From JAYOFM01 sp038117225 (GTDB taxonomy: Bacteria; Pseudomonadota; Alphaproteobacteria; Rhodospirillales; Casp-alpha2), in assembly GCA_038117225.1 (NCBI GenBank), contig JAYOFM010000116.1, positions 1 through 10,766 on the forward strand: a DNA stretch of 10,766 nt. Direction: 5' to 3'. The notes under the pieces were generated by a model, which did no database searches, had not been told where the DNA came from, and was given only the letters and a program-made list of their open reading frames with translations. This document shows positions 1 through 6,929 of the stretch, one piece after another (position 1 is the stretch's first letter; every line of letters starts with the position of its first letter). The position numbers and the translations under genes were made by a program.

Positions 1-411
1 TTCCTCGACCGCTTCCACGACGGTATCGGCCAATTGCTGGTAGTCCCCGCGAAAACGCTCGGGGATATCCGGCTTTTCAATGTCGAAGGCCCACAAAGCT
101 CCTTCAAGCATGCCCAGTAAATGATCCAGCGTTTCAATCAGGCCGAGCACGTCGCCGCGGCTCTCTGGGATCAGGGTTTGGCTGTAAAGCTGTGATTCAA
201 TGGCCCGGCGCAGTTTATCCGCGTCACTCTCCATCTTGTTGACCTCATCGCGCTTGTCGATGAATTCCGGCGAGCAGCCGTGGCTCAGATAGGTTTGTAC
301 GGCGATTTTGAATAGCAGACCGGATTCGGACAGTTTATCCAAATATTCATCGATCTCGCGTTCAAGGGAGCGCGTGCGACGGAAAATGGGGACATTCTTG
401 GCCAGGGCCAT
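1..411 (-). CDS. DUF47 / PhoU-like phosphate transport accessory protein, N-terminal part (cut by window edge)
   Basis: The first 137 codons of a gene that runs off the window. The start is ATG at 411-409, preceded by an AGAGG Shine-Dalgarno-like stretch about 6 nt upstream. The product begins MALAKNVPIFRRTRSLEREI and continues as charged amphipathic helices (for example EIDEYLDKLSESGLLFKIAV and a DKRDEVNKMESDADKLRR segment), with no membrane segment. This is the pattern of the DUF47/PhoU_div family (TIGR00153-like), helical-bundle cytoplasmic proteins that usually sit next to a Pit-type low-affinity phosphate permease and are thought to modulate it. The permease would lie beyond position 1, which I cannot see. 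Hand counts of a few lines give about 52-57% G+C, lower than the radA/purF block. It has its own AT-rich upstream region with a candidate promoter, so it is probably a separate transcription unit. Family call is by sequence pattern only. Confidence 0.82.
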   Translation of the reverse strand, partial: MALAKNVPIFRRTRSLEREIDEYLDKLSESGLLFKIAVQTYLSHGCSPEFIDKRDEVNKMESDADKLRRAIESQLYSQTLIPESRGDVLGLIETLDHLLGMLEGALWAFDIEKPDIPERFRGDYQQLADTVVEAVEE

Positions 412-434
412 TGGCGACCTCTCATTATGTCGGA

Positions 435-448
435 ATATTCAAATATGG
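435..448 (-). repeat. Operator-like 14-bp repeat, downstream copy
   Basis: Minus-strand CCATATTTGAATAT. Its core is a 5-2-5 inverted repeat, ATATT-CA-AATAT (435-446 on the plus strand), as expected for a dimeric regulator site. It falls about 20-33 nt after the predicted transcription start of the DUF47 gene, inside its leader, so a bound protein there would block transcription. The partner copy is at 530-543. Confidence 0.4.
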
Positions 449-473
449 TATCGATCAGGCTGGCACCGGAAAC

Positions 474-503
474 ATTATCGGTCAATAATTCACTGAATTT
501 CAC
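474..503 (-). promoter_or_regulatory. Candidate sigma70-type promoter for the DUF47 gene
   Basis: On the minus strand, GTGAAA (503-498, 4 of 6 to TTGACA) and GATAAT (479-474, 5 of 6 to TATAAT) are separated by 18 bp. This would start transcription near 467 and give a leader of about 55 nt before the ATG at 411. The surroundings are AT-rich (about 38% G+C over 421-540), which suits a promoter in an otherwise GC-rich window. The -35 match is imperfect and alphaproteobacterial promoters are loose, so this is a candidate only. Confidence 0.4.
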
Positions 504-529
504 ACCAGGAAATTTTGTCATGGGCACCC

Positions 530-543
530 ATATTCAAATTTGG
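530..543 (-). repeat. Operator-like 14-bp repeat, upstream copy
   Basis: Minus-strand CCAAATTTGAATAT. It matches the copy at 435-448 in 13 of 14 positions and in the same orientation. The two copies start 95 bp apart. This one lies about 63-76 bp upstream of the predicted transcription start of the DUF47 gene. It touches a second small palindrome, ATGGG-CA-CCCAT (520-531). It could be half of a looping or activator site; no regulator is identified. Confidence 0.4.
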
Positions 544-547
544 GACG

Positions 548-571
548 CCCGAATAGCCGAGGCTATCCGGG
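548..571 (-). terminator. Hairpin across the glycosyltransferase stop codon, possible transcript end
   Basis: On the minus strand, 571-561 pairs with 558-548: CCCGGATAGCC against GGCTATTCGGG. This gives eleven pairs, one of them G-U, around a two-base turn (a CTCG tetraloop if the closing pair opens). The TAG stop of the glycosyltransferase lies inside the 5' arm. No T-run follows (the next bases are CGTCCCAAATTT), so it is not a classic intrinsic terminator. It could instead protect the 3' end of the radA-purF transcript. Confidence 0.35.
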
Positions 572-1741
572 GCTCGAAACAGCGGCGGCAAGCAGCCGCT
601 CGACTTGGCGTCGCCAGTTCCAGTCGCGCATGAAACCGCTGCCCGCGGTACCGATCTCACTTGCGGCGGAGCGATCGCCGTAGAGGCGTTCCAGCGCATC
701 GACGGCCTCGTCGACATCGCTTTCGCCCCAGTCGCGGCGCAAGCCGTCCGTATCCGCGACCGGTCGTTGTCGTGAAAGCGCGACGCAATTCCCGTCGCCG
801 ATCAGATCACGCTGCCCGGTATTGTCGGCAATGATGCAGGGCACGCCGCAGGCCATGGTTTCCATGGCCACCAGGTTGGTGCCGCCTTCGCAGCGGTTGG
901 TGAACAGGGCCGCGCGCATGTCGCGCAGCAGTTCCGGCAGCGCCGGGTTGGCGATGGCGCCGAGTTCCACGTGGGCGCCCTCGGGCACGCCTTGGTCATG
1001 CACCCAGCGCGCGATCGCCTGTTCGGCTGGCAGGCTGACATCGGGCGCGCCGGCGCCATGCGGGCTTTCAGCCATTGAGGCCATGGTTGCCGGCCACGGG
1101 TTCTGCCATTGGGTGACCAGCAGCGCATCGGCATGGCGCTCCTGAAAACGCCGAAAGGCGGCAACAACGATGTCCTGGCCCTTGCGAAATTCCAACTTGC
1201 CGCCGGCGAACACGGTGAAGCGATCGCCGAAGGCATTCGGCCCCGGGGCCGGGTTGAACGTCGTTGTATCGACGCCTTGCTGAACGCAATGGACGTTCGC
1301 GAAGCCGGCGTCGCGCAGCAGAGTCGCATTCCAGGTCGAGCCCGCGATCATGCCGTCGAGTGCCGCTAGCCGTTGCACATCCGGGGCGCCGATGTGGGTA
1401 TCCTCGACAAAGGCGACGCCGATGTTCCGCTCGCCCGCGAAAGCCTCGCTGGCTGGATTGAAGAACAGGCCGTTACCGAGGGAATGCAGCACCACCGTAT
1501 CGGCGAGGGTGACGGGAGGTGTCGCTTCGGCGCGCAGGCGCTCGCCTTCGTCGAGCAAAGGTCGCAGCCAGGTCAGGTCGCCGGGATCAAGCAGCGCCTC
1601 CGGGGTTTCGCGCAACAACAGCGGATCCGGACCGCCCCGTTCCAGAAGGGTGCGGACCAGATTGACGCCAAAGACGCCCCAGCCGTGCACGGCGGAAAGG
1701 CTCCAGGTGATCCCGAGTCGCGCCGCCGCCATTTCGTTCAT
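563..1741 (-). CDS. GT4-like glycosyltransferase (GT-B fold)
   Basis: A complete 392-residue protein that probably transfers a sugar from a nucleotide-sugar donor to an unknown acceptor. The N-terminal half (residues 1-165) is the less conserved acceptor domain. The donor half starts at about 175 with VFAGGKLEFRKGQD, the usual first strand and basic loop of GT4 enzymes. Residues 284-304 hold CEGGTNLVAME followed by TMACGVPCI. The two glutamates (E285, E294) correspond to the EX7E donor motif but are separated by eight residues, not seven. No signal peptide or membrane segment is seen, so it is probably cytosolic. The start ATG (1741-1739) overlaps the preceding SDR stop as ATGA; no good ribosome binding site is seen, so reinitiation is likely. 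An alternative ATG is codon 4. Sugar, acceptor and pathway cannot be inferred, and the purine-operon context does not explain it. Confidence 0.85.
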   Translation of the reverse strand: MNEMAAARLGITWSLSAVHGWGVFGVNLVRTLLERGGPDPLLLRETPEALLDPGDLTWLRPLLDEGERLRAEATPPVTLADTVVLHSLGNGLFFNPASEAFAGERNIGVAFVEDTHIGAPDVQRLAALDGMIAGSTWNATLLRDAGFANVHCVQQGVDTTTFNPAPGPNAFGDRFTVFAGGKLEFRKGQDIVVAAFRRFQERHADALLVTQWQNPWPATMASMAESPHGAGAPDVSLPAEQAIARWVHDQGVPEGAHVELGAIANPALPELLRDMRAALFTNRCEGGTNLVAMETMACGVPCIIADNTGQRDLIGDGNCVALSRQRPVADTDGLRRDWGESDVDEAVDALERLYGDRSAASEIGTAGSGFMRDWNWRRQVERLLAAAVSSPG

Positions 1742-2487
1742 GGGGATGGTGCGTCGACCTCGGGTTCGGCGACGATCATCTCGCCGTGACGCTGGCAGGC
1801 CGGGTCGGCGAGGTCGACGAAGACGTGGGCGATGCTAGCCGCCGTCTTCAGGGTTTCCGGGTCCTCGCCGGGCATGGCGTGGGCGCGCATGGCGGTGCGT
1901 GTCGCGCCCGGGTTGACCAGATTGACCCGCATCGGTGTCTTCACCGTCTCCTCGGCATATATGCGGGCCAGCATTTCCAGCCCGGCCTTGGAAACCGCAT
2001 AGGCGCTCCAATAGGCGCGTGCCTGGTGGCCGACGGCGGAACTGACGAAAATGGCGCGACCGGCGTCGGATGTCCGCAGCAACGGGTCGAGACCGCGGAT
2101 CAACCGCCAATTGGCCGTTAGGTTGATCGCCATGACCTCGTCCCAGACCTTCGGCGCCAGATGGGGCAGGGGGGTTAACGTGCCGAGCAGGCCAGCGTTG
2201 GCGACCAGGATATCGAGCTTGCCGAAACGTTCATGCAGCGCACCGCCCAACTCGTCGATGCGGTCGCCATCGCTCAAATCCATCGGCACCAGCGTCGCCG
2301 AGGCGCCGGTCAGGGCGTTGATTTCGTCGTCCAGTTCCTCGAGCCCGCCGACCGTCCGCGCCACCGCCACTACATGGGCACCTTCCGCCGCGAAGCGCAG
2401 CGCCACGGCGCGGCCGATACCGCGTGACGCGCCGGTGACGAGGGCGATTCTGTCGTGCAGGCGTCCGCCGTCGGTATCGGTCGCCAT
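1738..2487 (-). CDS. YciK-like short-chain dehydrogenase/reductase
   Basis: A 249-residue classical SDR oxidoreductase. The cofactor motif TGASRGIG is at 18-25, NAG at 97-99, and the catalytic tetrad is N122, S150, Y163 and K167 (YAVSK). It resembles E. coli YciK as I remember it along most of its length: NAGLLG, PKVWDEVMAIN, SDAG, SSAVGHQARAYWSAYAVSK, and NPGATRTAMRAHAMPGEDPE near the C-terminus. The substrate of that subfamily is not established. I chose ATG at 2487 because it overlaps the purF stop as TAATG, has an AGGA just upstream, and gives the normal SDR N-terminus; a longer reading to 2586 would lie inside purF. It overlaps the glycosyltransferase by 4 bp. Expression is probably coupled to purF. 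Family is certain, subfamily likely, reaction unknown. Confidence 0.93.
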   Translation of the reverse strand: MATDTDGGRLHDRIALVTGASRGIGRAVALRFAAEGAHVVAVARTVGGLEELDDEINALTGASATLVPMDLSDGDRIDELGGALHERFGKLDILVANAGLLGTLTPLPHLAPKVWDEVMAINLTANWRLIRGLDPLLRTSDAGRAIFVSSAVGHQARAYWSAYAVSKAGLEMLARIYAEETVKTPMRVNLVNPGATRTAMRAHAMPGEDPETLKTAASIAHVFVDLADPACQRHGEMIVAEPEVDAPSP

Positions 2488-3953
2488 TAATCCTGCTCGG
2501 TAAGCAGCGACAACTGGCGCTGCGCCGTGCCGTCCACATGGTCGGTCAGGGGAATGGGATATTCGCTGGTGAAGCAGGCATCGCAATAGGCCGGCGCGGC
2601 CGGGTTGCGGCCAGATTCGCCGACGGCGCGGTAGAGTCCATCGATGGATATGAAGGCGAGGCTGTCGACGCCGATATGATCGGCCATGGCATTGACGTCC
2701 ATGGTTCCGGCCAGCAGTTCCTGACGTTCAGGGGTGTCGATGCCGTAGTAGCAGGAATCCTTGGTTGGCGGGGAGGCGACCCGCATGTGGACTTCCTTGG
2801 CACCGGCGCTGCGCACCATCTCGACGATCTTGGTCGAGGTGGTGCCGCGGACGATGGAATCGTCGACCAAAACAACCCGCTTGTCCTTCAGGGCACCCAG
2901 GTTGGCATTGTGTTTCAGGCGAACGCCAAGATGGCGGATGCTCGACGTCGGCTCGATGAAGGTGCGGCCGACATAATGATTGCGGATAATGCCCAGTTCG
3001 AAAGGCACGCCGGATTCCTGGGCGTAGCCGATGGCCGACGGCACGCCTGAATCGGGCACCGGCACGATGACGTCGCACGGCACATGGCTTTCGCACGCCA
3101 GTTCGGTGCCGATGCGCTTGCGAATTTCATAAACGTTGCGGCCTTCGACGGTACTGTCCGGGCGCGCGAAGTAGATATATTCGAAGATGCAGAAACGGTG
3201 CGGTGCCTTGTTGAAGGGCTTGACGCTATGCAGGCCGTTGTCGTCGATGATGACGATTTCGCCGGGATCAACGTCGCGGATATAGCGCGCGCCATTGATG
3301 TCGAGGGCACAGGTTTCGGACGCCAGAATATAGGCATCGCCCTTGCGGCCAAGCACCAGCGGTCGCACGCCATAGGGATCGCGCACGCCAATAAGTTTTT
3401 TCTGCGTCATGGCGATGATGGAATAGGCGCCGATGACCTGGTTTAGGGCATCGGTCAGGCGGTCGACGACTCGGCCATATTCCGAGCGCGCGATCAGGTG
3501 CACAATGACCTCGGTATCGCTGGTCGACTGGAACAGGCTGCCAGCCTGTACCAGTTCCTTGCGCAGTTGGAAGGCGTTGGTCAGGTTGCCGTTGTGAGCA
3601 ATCGCCAATCCACCGAATTTGAAGTCGGCGAACAACGGCTGGACGTTGCGCAAGACAGTGTCGCCCGTCGTCGCATAACGCACATGACCGATGGCCGAGG
3701 CGCCGTGAAGCCGACCCATGACCTCTTCCGAATCGAAGTTCTCGCCGACCAGGCCCATGCCGCGATGACTGTGGAACTGGGTGCCATCGAAAGAGACGAT
3801 GCCGGCCGCTTCCTGGCCCCGGTGTTGCAGCGCATGCAGGCCCAGCGCCGCGTGGGTCGCCGCGTCGGGGATGCCATGGATGCCGAACAGGCCGCACTCC
3901 TCGTGCGGCTTGTCGTCGTCGTAGGCGATGGTTTTTCCGGTGCCGGGGATCAT
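2487..3953 (-). CDS. purF: Amidophosphoribosyltransferase (first step of purine synthesis)
   Basis: PurF makes 5-phosphoribosylamine from PRPP and glutamine, the committed step of de novo purine synthesis. The 488-residue protein has a 19-residue N-terminal propeptide ahead of Cys20 (EECGLFG), which would become the N-terminal nucleophile after processing. The class II glutaminase domain follows (HRGQEAAG at 44-51, HNGNLTN at 120-126). The phosphoribosyltransferase domain has the PRPP loop VVLVDDSIVRGTTS at 360-373. Cysteines at 255, 401, 457 and 460 fall where the Bacillus subtilis enzyme ligates a 4Fe-4S cluster, so this is the processed, iron-sulfur type and probably oxygen-sensitive, unlike the E. 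coli form. The ribosome binding site is weak (AGGG about 14 nt upstream). It follows cvpA after 52 bp and overlaps the SDR start by 1 bp. The cvpA-purF pairing is widespread in proteobacteria. Confidence 0.98.
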   Translation of the reverse strand: MIPGTGKTIAYDDDKPHEECGLFGIHGIPDAATHAALGLHALQHRGQEAAGIVSFDGTQFHSHRGMGLVGENFDSEEVMGRLHGASAIGHVRYATTGDTVLRNVQPLFADFKFGGLAIAHNGNLTNAFQLRKELVQAGSLFQSTSDTEVIVHLIARSEYGRVVDRLTDALNQVIGAYSIIAMTQKKLIGVRDPYGVRPLVLGRKGDAYILASETCALDINGARYIRDVDPGEIVIIDDNGLHSVKPFNKAPHRFCIFEYIYFARPDSTVEGRNVYEIRKRIGTELACESHVPCDVIVPVPDSGVPSAIGYAQESGVPFELGIIRNHYVGRTFIEPTSSIRHLGVRLKHNANLGALKDKRVVLVDDSIVRGTTSTKIVEMVRSAGAKEVHMRVASPPTKDSCYYGIDTPERQELLAGTMDVNAMADHIGVDSLAFISIDGLYRAVGESGRNPAAPAYCDACFTSEYPIPLTDHVDGTAQRQLSLLTEQD

Positions 3954-4005
3954 TGGCGTATCTATACCCTGTTTCCGTGGCGATTGGCATCCATTGAATC
4001 GATCC

Positions 4006-4719
4006 TTATTGCCCTGCCGGCGTACTGCTGCCCTGGCCTTCGATCAGGCGGTCCATGACCTTGCGCTGACCCTGGCGGTAGCCGCCACTTTCAGGGACCG
4101 GTTCGGCCTTGGGTTCGGGTTTGATCAAGTCCTCGACGACGCGCTTGGGGTCGACCAGCGATTTGGCCGTATCACCGGCCTTCTTCTTGGCCCGGCCCAG
4201 TACATCGTCGGCGGCGCGGCCGGCATTCTCGGGAACGAACTGGCGGATCATCTGGGCGCCCTGGCTGACCAGGGAGAGCGAGCGCGCATTCTTGACCCAT
4301 TCCGGCTGTTCCTTGGCTGGGATCATCATTTCGACTCCCAGGTAGGCGACGCAGACGATCAACGCGCCGCGCACCAGTCCGAACAGAAAGCCCAGCGATC
4401 GATCCAGGGCGTTCAACATGGACGCCTGTACGCGACGTGAAATGGCCCGCGTCAGGACCGACAGGATTACCAGTGTAACAAGAAAGATGATCGCGCCGGC
4501 GGCGATATCGGCGAACACATGGACGCTGATCCATTGGCGGGCATAGGGCTGGGCGTAGGGAAAGCCGACAATGGCGGCGGCGATGGCGCCGATCCAGCCG
4601 GCGACGGCCAGGGTTTCGTGGACGAAGCCACGGGCATAGGCGAGGATCGCCGAAATCAGCAGCACCACGCCGACACCGATGTCGAATACGTTGACGGGAA
4701 GGTTGGATAAACTTTCCAT
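4006..4719 (-). CDS. cvpA: CvpA family inner-membrane protein
   Basis: A 237-residue CvpA homologue, named for colicin V production in E. coli; its biochemical role is unsettled. Four hydrophobic segments can be read at about 11-28, 35-53, 68-90 and 107-128. The family features include the glycine- and arginine-containing first loop (AYARGFVHE) and the LDRSLGFLFGLVRGAL stretch leading into the fourth segment. Residues 130-237 form a charged, proline-rich C-terminal tail, longer than in E. coli CvpA (about 160 residues) but usual in alphaproteobacteria as I recall. The start ATG at 4719 fits the membrane-protein N-terminus, though only a weak AGG lies just upstream. It sits 34 bp after radA and 52 bp before purF, so cotranscription is likely. 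Confidence 0.95.
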   Translation of the reverse strand: MESLSNLPVNVFDIGVGVVLLISAILAYARGFVHETLAVAGWIGAIAAAIVGFPYAQPYARQWISVHVFADIAAGAIIFLVTLVILSVLTRAISRRVQASMLNALDRSLGFLFGLVRGALIVCVAYLGVEMMIPAKEQPEWVKNARSLSLVSQGAQMIRQFVPENAGRAADDVLGRAKKKAGDTAKSLVDPKRVVEDLIKPEPKAEPVPESGGYRQGQRKVMDRLIEGQGSSTPAGQ

Positions 4720-4753
4720 GCCTGGCCGCTGTTCCGTGTCCCGTTAACCCGTT

Positions 4754-6181
4754 TTACTCGCCGGCCCGTTGCGCGCCGGCCACGGCGTCCGGCATCAATC
4801 TTGCCACCAGATCCGACAGATGGCCGATGGTTTCCATATGCAGGCCGAAACCATCGCCTCCCGCTGCTCCGGCCTCGCCACTGGCCGACTTCTTGCGCCG
4901 GGCCTTCATCGTCGGCACGATGGCGCGGGTGAAACCCAGCTTCGCCGCCTCGCGCAGCCGCGCGTCCATGCGCGAGACCGGCCGCACCTCGCCGGAAAGC
5001 CCGATCTCGCCGAAGACCACGGTGCCCGGCGGCAATGGCACGCCCGACTGCGACGAGATCAGAGCCGCCGCGACGGCCAAATCCGCCGCCGGCTCGCTTA
5101 TGCGCAAGCCGCCAGCGACATTCAGGTACACGTCGCTGGGGCCCAGCGCAAGATCGCAACGGGCTTCCAGAACCGCCATCACCATGGCCAGCCGCCCGCC
5201 GTCCCAACCGACCACGGCACGGCGCGGCGTCGCCAGCGCCGATGGCGCCACCAACGCCTGAATCTCCACCAACATCGGGCGCGACCCTTCGATGCCGGCA
5301 AACACCGCGGCGCCCGATACATCGCCCTCGCGATCGGCGAGAAACAGTTCCGACGGGTTGGCGACCTCGGCCAGACCGCCGTCGGTCATCTCGAACACGC
5401 CGATCTCGTCGGCGGCGCCGAAGCGGTTCTTGACGGCGCGCAGGATGCGGAATTGATGACCGCGCTCGCCCTCGAAATACAGCACCGTATCGACCATGTG
5501 CTCGAGAACCCGGGGGCCGGCGATCTGTCCGTCCTTGGTGACATGACCGACCAGGATTACGGAAAAGCCTCGCTTCTTCGCCAGCCGGATCAACTCCTGC
5601 GCCGAACCACGGACTTGGCTGACCGTGCCGGGTGCCGATTCCAGGTTGTCCAGATACATGGTCTGGATGGAATCAATGATCACCACGCCGGGTGTCTCGC
5701 CGCTATCGAGACTGGACACGATGTCCCGCACCGAAGTCGCGGCGGCCAGGCCCACCGGCGCCTTTTCCAGGCCGAGACGGCGGGCACGCAGGCGGATTTG
5801 TTCCACTGCTTCCTCGCCCGAGATATAGATCGTCGTGTTGCTGGCGGCCATGGCGGCGACGACCTGCAGCAGCAGGGTCGATTTGCCGATCCCGGGATCG
5901 CCGCCGACTAGCACCGCGGACCCCGGTACCAGACCGCCGCCGGTGACCCTGTCGAACTCGACCATGCCGCTTTGGCGGCGCGGCGCGGCGCGGGCATCGC
6001 CGGCGAGTTCGACGAACTCGATGCGTCGGCCCTTCTTGGCGCCGAGACCCTTGGGCGCGCTTTCCGGTGCCGCTTCCTCGACCAGCGAATTCCACGCCTC
6101 ACAGGCGTCGCAGCGCCCATTCCACTTGCTATGGACGGCGCCGCATTCCTGGCAGACGTAACTGGACTTGGCCTTGGCCAT
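4754..6181 (-). CDS. radA: DNA repair protein RadA (branch-migration ATPase)
   Basis: A complete 475-residue RadA/Sms protein, a RecA-like ATPase that helps process recombination intermediates and extends strand exchange together with RecA. Order of parts: C4 zinc finger (C10, C13, C24, C27), RecA-like core with Walker A GGDPGIGKST at 93-102 and Walker B VVIID at 166-170, the RadA-specific KNRFG motif at 251-255, then the Lon-protease-like C-terminal domain from about 300 on (NVAGGLRISEPAADL, GEIGLSGEVRPV). I chose ATG at 6181 because it gives the family N-terminus MAKAKSSYVCQECG; AGGT and AGAGG lie upstream. A longer in-frame reading to 6271 would run through the upstream region and into the divergent gene. 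RadA heads the run of minus-strand genes ending at 563, and its C-terminus is 34 bp from cvpA. Confidence 0.98.
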   Translation of the reverse strand: MAKAKSSYVCQECGAVHSKWNGRCDACEAWNSLVEEAAPESAPKGLGAKKGRRIEFVELAGDARAAPRRQSGMVEFDRVTGGGLVPGSAVLVGGDPGIGKSTLLLQVVAAMAASNTTIYISGEEAVEQIRLRARRLGLEKAPVGLAAATSVRDIVSSLDSGETPGVVIIDSIQTMYLDNLESAPGTVSQVRGSAQELIRLAKKRGFSVILVGHVTKDGQIAGPRVLEHMVDTVLYFEGERGHQFRILRAVKNRFGAADEIGVFEMTDGGLAEVANPSELFLADREGDVSGAAVFAGIEGSRPMLVEIQALVAPSALATPRRAVVGWDGGRLAMVMAVLEARCDLALGPSDVYLNVAGGLRISEPAADLAVAAALISSQSGVPLPPGTVVFGEIGLSGEVRPVSRMDARLREAAKLGFTRAIVPTMKARRKKSASGEAGAAGGDGFGLHMETIGHLSDLVARLMPDAVAGAQRAGE

Positions 6182-6269
6182 CGCCTCTATTACCTGGGCA
6201 CGGGTGCCGGGCCAAGTGAAAGTCTCGCGCCAGGCCCCACTGGGCATGGAATACATCGGGATATTGGCC
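6182..6269. promoter_or_regulatory. Divergent intergenic region between radA and the GST-like gene
   Basis: These 88 bp must hold the start signals for both radA (minus) and the GST-like gene (plus), unless one is transcribed from further away. I see no convincing -35/-10 pair in either direction. The only structure noted is a 5-2-5 inverted repeat, GGCAC-GG-GTGCC, at 6197-6208. It is 15 bp or more from the radA start and could be an operator, or chance in GC-rich DNA. Confidence 0.35.
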
Positions 6270-6917
6270 ATGTTGACCTATTACGGCAGGCGGCGAACAG
6301 GCTCGTTCGGCCCGCATTTGGCGCTGCTGGCCTCGGATTTGTCCTTCGACTACGTGGAAGTCGATAAGGAGCGCGGCGACCAGGCGTCGGTCGACTTACT
6401 GGCTCTCAATCCGATAGGAAAAATCCCCGTTTTGGTGCTCGATTCGGGTGCCGCCTTGACTGAAACGGTGGCGATGATGCTGCACATCGGTGATCTCGCT
6501 CCCAACGCGGGGTTACTGCCGCCGCCGGGCACGGACGCACGGGCACGGGTGATGCGTTGGCTGATCTTCTCGGTGGCCGAAATTTATGAACCGGTTCTCC
6601 GTTATACGTATGCCGATCGGTATACGGCAGATCCCGCAACGGACGAGTCGGTTCGTGCCGGCGCGCGGCTGCAATGGGACCGGGGATTTGAAATTCTCGA
6701 GGCGGCGTATGCGGAGACCGGCGGACCGTACCTGCTCGGCGACAGCCTCAGCGTCGCCGATCTTTATTTCCCCATGTTCCTCGCCTGGCACTACGACACA
6801 CCGGCGCTGCTCGCCCGCTCGCCGAACCTCGCTGCCATGGCCAAGTCGGTTCGGGCACTTCCCCGGCTTGCCGCCGAGTTCACAGATCAGGGATACAATG
6901 AATTCGACGCGCTTTGA
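6270..6917 (+). CDS. Glutathione S-transferase family protein
   Basis: The only plus-strand gene. The 215-residue product has GST architecture: a thioredoxin-like N-terminal domain starting MLTYYGRRRTGS, with NPIGKIPVL at 47-55 (cis-proline P53) and LTET at 63-66 where the glutathione gamma-glutamyl group is usually bound (E65, T66 in place of the common E-S). An all-helical C-terminal domain follows from about 85, with the N-capping-box region LLGDSLSVADLY. The catalytic residue is unclear; T10 or S12 are candidates. I chose ATG at 6270 because it begins directly at the first beta strand; an upstream ATG at 6246 is possible. It diverges from radA and converges on the oxygenase gene with 12 bp between stops. 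Two sampled lines give about 57% G+C, below radA. Substrate is unknown. Confidence 0.9.
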   Translation: MLTYYGRRRTGSFGPHLALLASDLSFDYVEVDKERGDQASVDLLALNPIGKIPVLVLDSGAALTETVAMMLHIGDLAPNAGLLPPPGTDARARVMRWLIFSVAEIYEPVLRYTYADRYTADPATDESVRAGARLQWDRGFEILEAAYAETGGPYLLGDSLSVADLYFPMFLAWHYDTPALLARSPNLAAMAKSVRALPRLAAEFTDQGYNEFDAL

Positions 6918-6929
6918 TGGTGCGCGCCG

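Noticed and set aside
515..532. Possible Pho box upstream of the DUF47 gene
   Set aside because: TTGTCAT (515-521) matches one half-site, but the second half at the right spacing matches only about 4 of 7 and the orientation points away from the gene.
581..600. Inverted repeat AGCGGC / GCCGCT near the glycosyltransferase 3' end
   Set aside because: It lies inside codons for an alanine/leucine-rich stretch and has only six pairs; most likely coding bias.
427..633. Small plus-strand open frame across the DUF47 upstream region
   Set aside because: It has no ribosome binding site and no family resemblance, and it runs antisense into the glycosyltransferase 3' end; the region is better explained as regulatory DNA.
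3268..3990. Overlapping open frame within the purF region on the same strand
   Set aside because: It is a frame-shifted reading of purF with biased composition and no motifs; purF is complete in its own frame.
4769..5911. Long open frame on the plus strand opposite radA (380 codons)
   Set aside because: It is the antisense shadow of a GC-rich gene. The translation is rich in R, H, Q and G with no recognisable domain, and radA on the other strand is unambiguous.
6179..6271. Longer N-terminus for RadA, adding 30 residues
   Set aside because: The extension has no family similarity, precedes the zinc finger oddly, and overlaps the divergent gene's start; MAKAKSSYVCQECG is the normal RadA start.
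6908..6926. Small inverted repeat (CGCGC / GCGCG) between the convergent GST and oxygenase genes
   Set aside because: Only five pairs with a nine-base loop and no T-run on either strand; expected by chance in this base composition.
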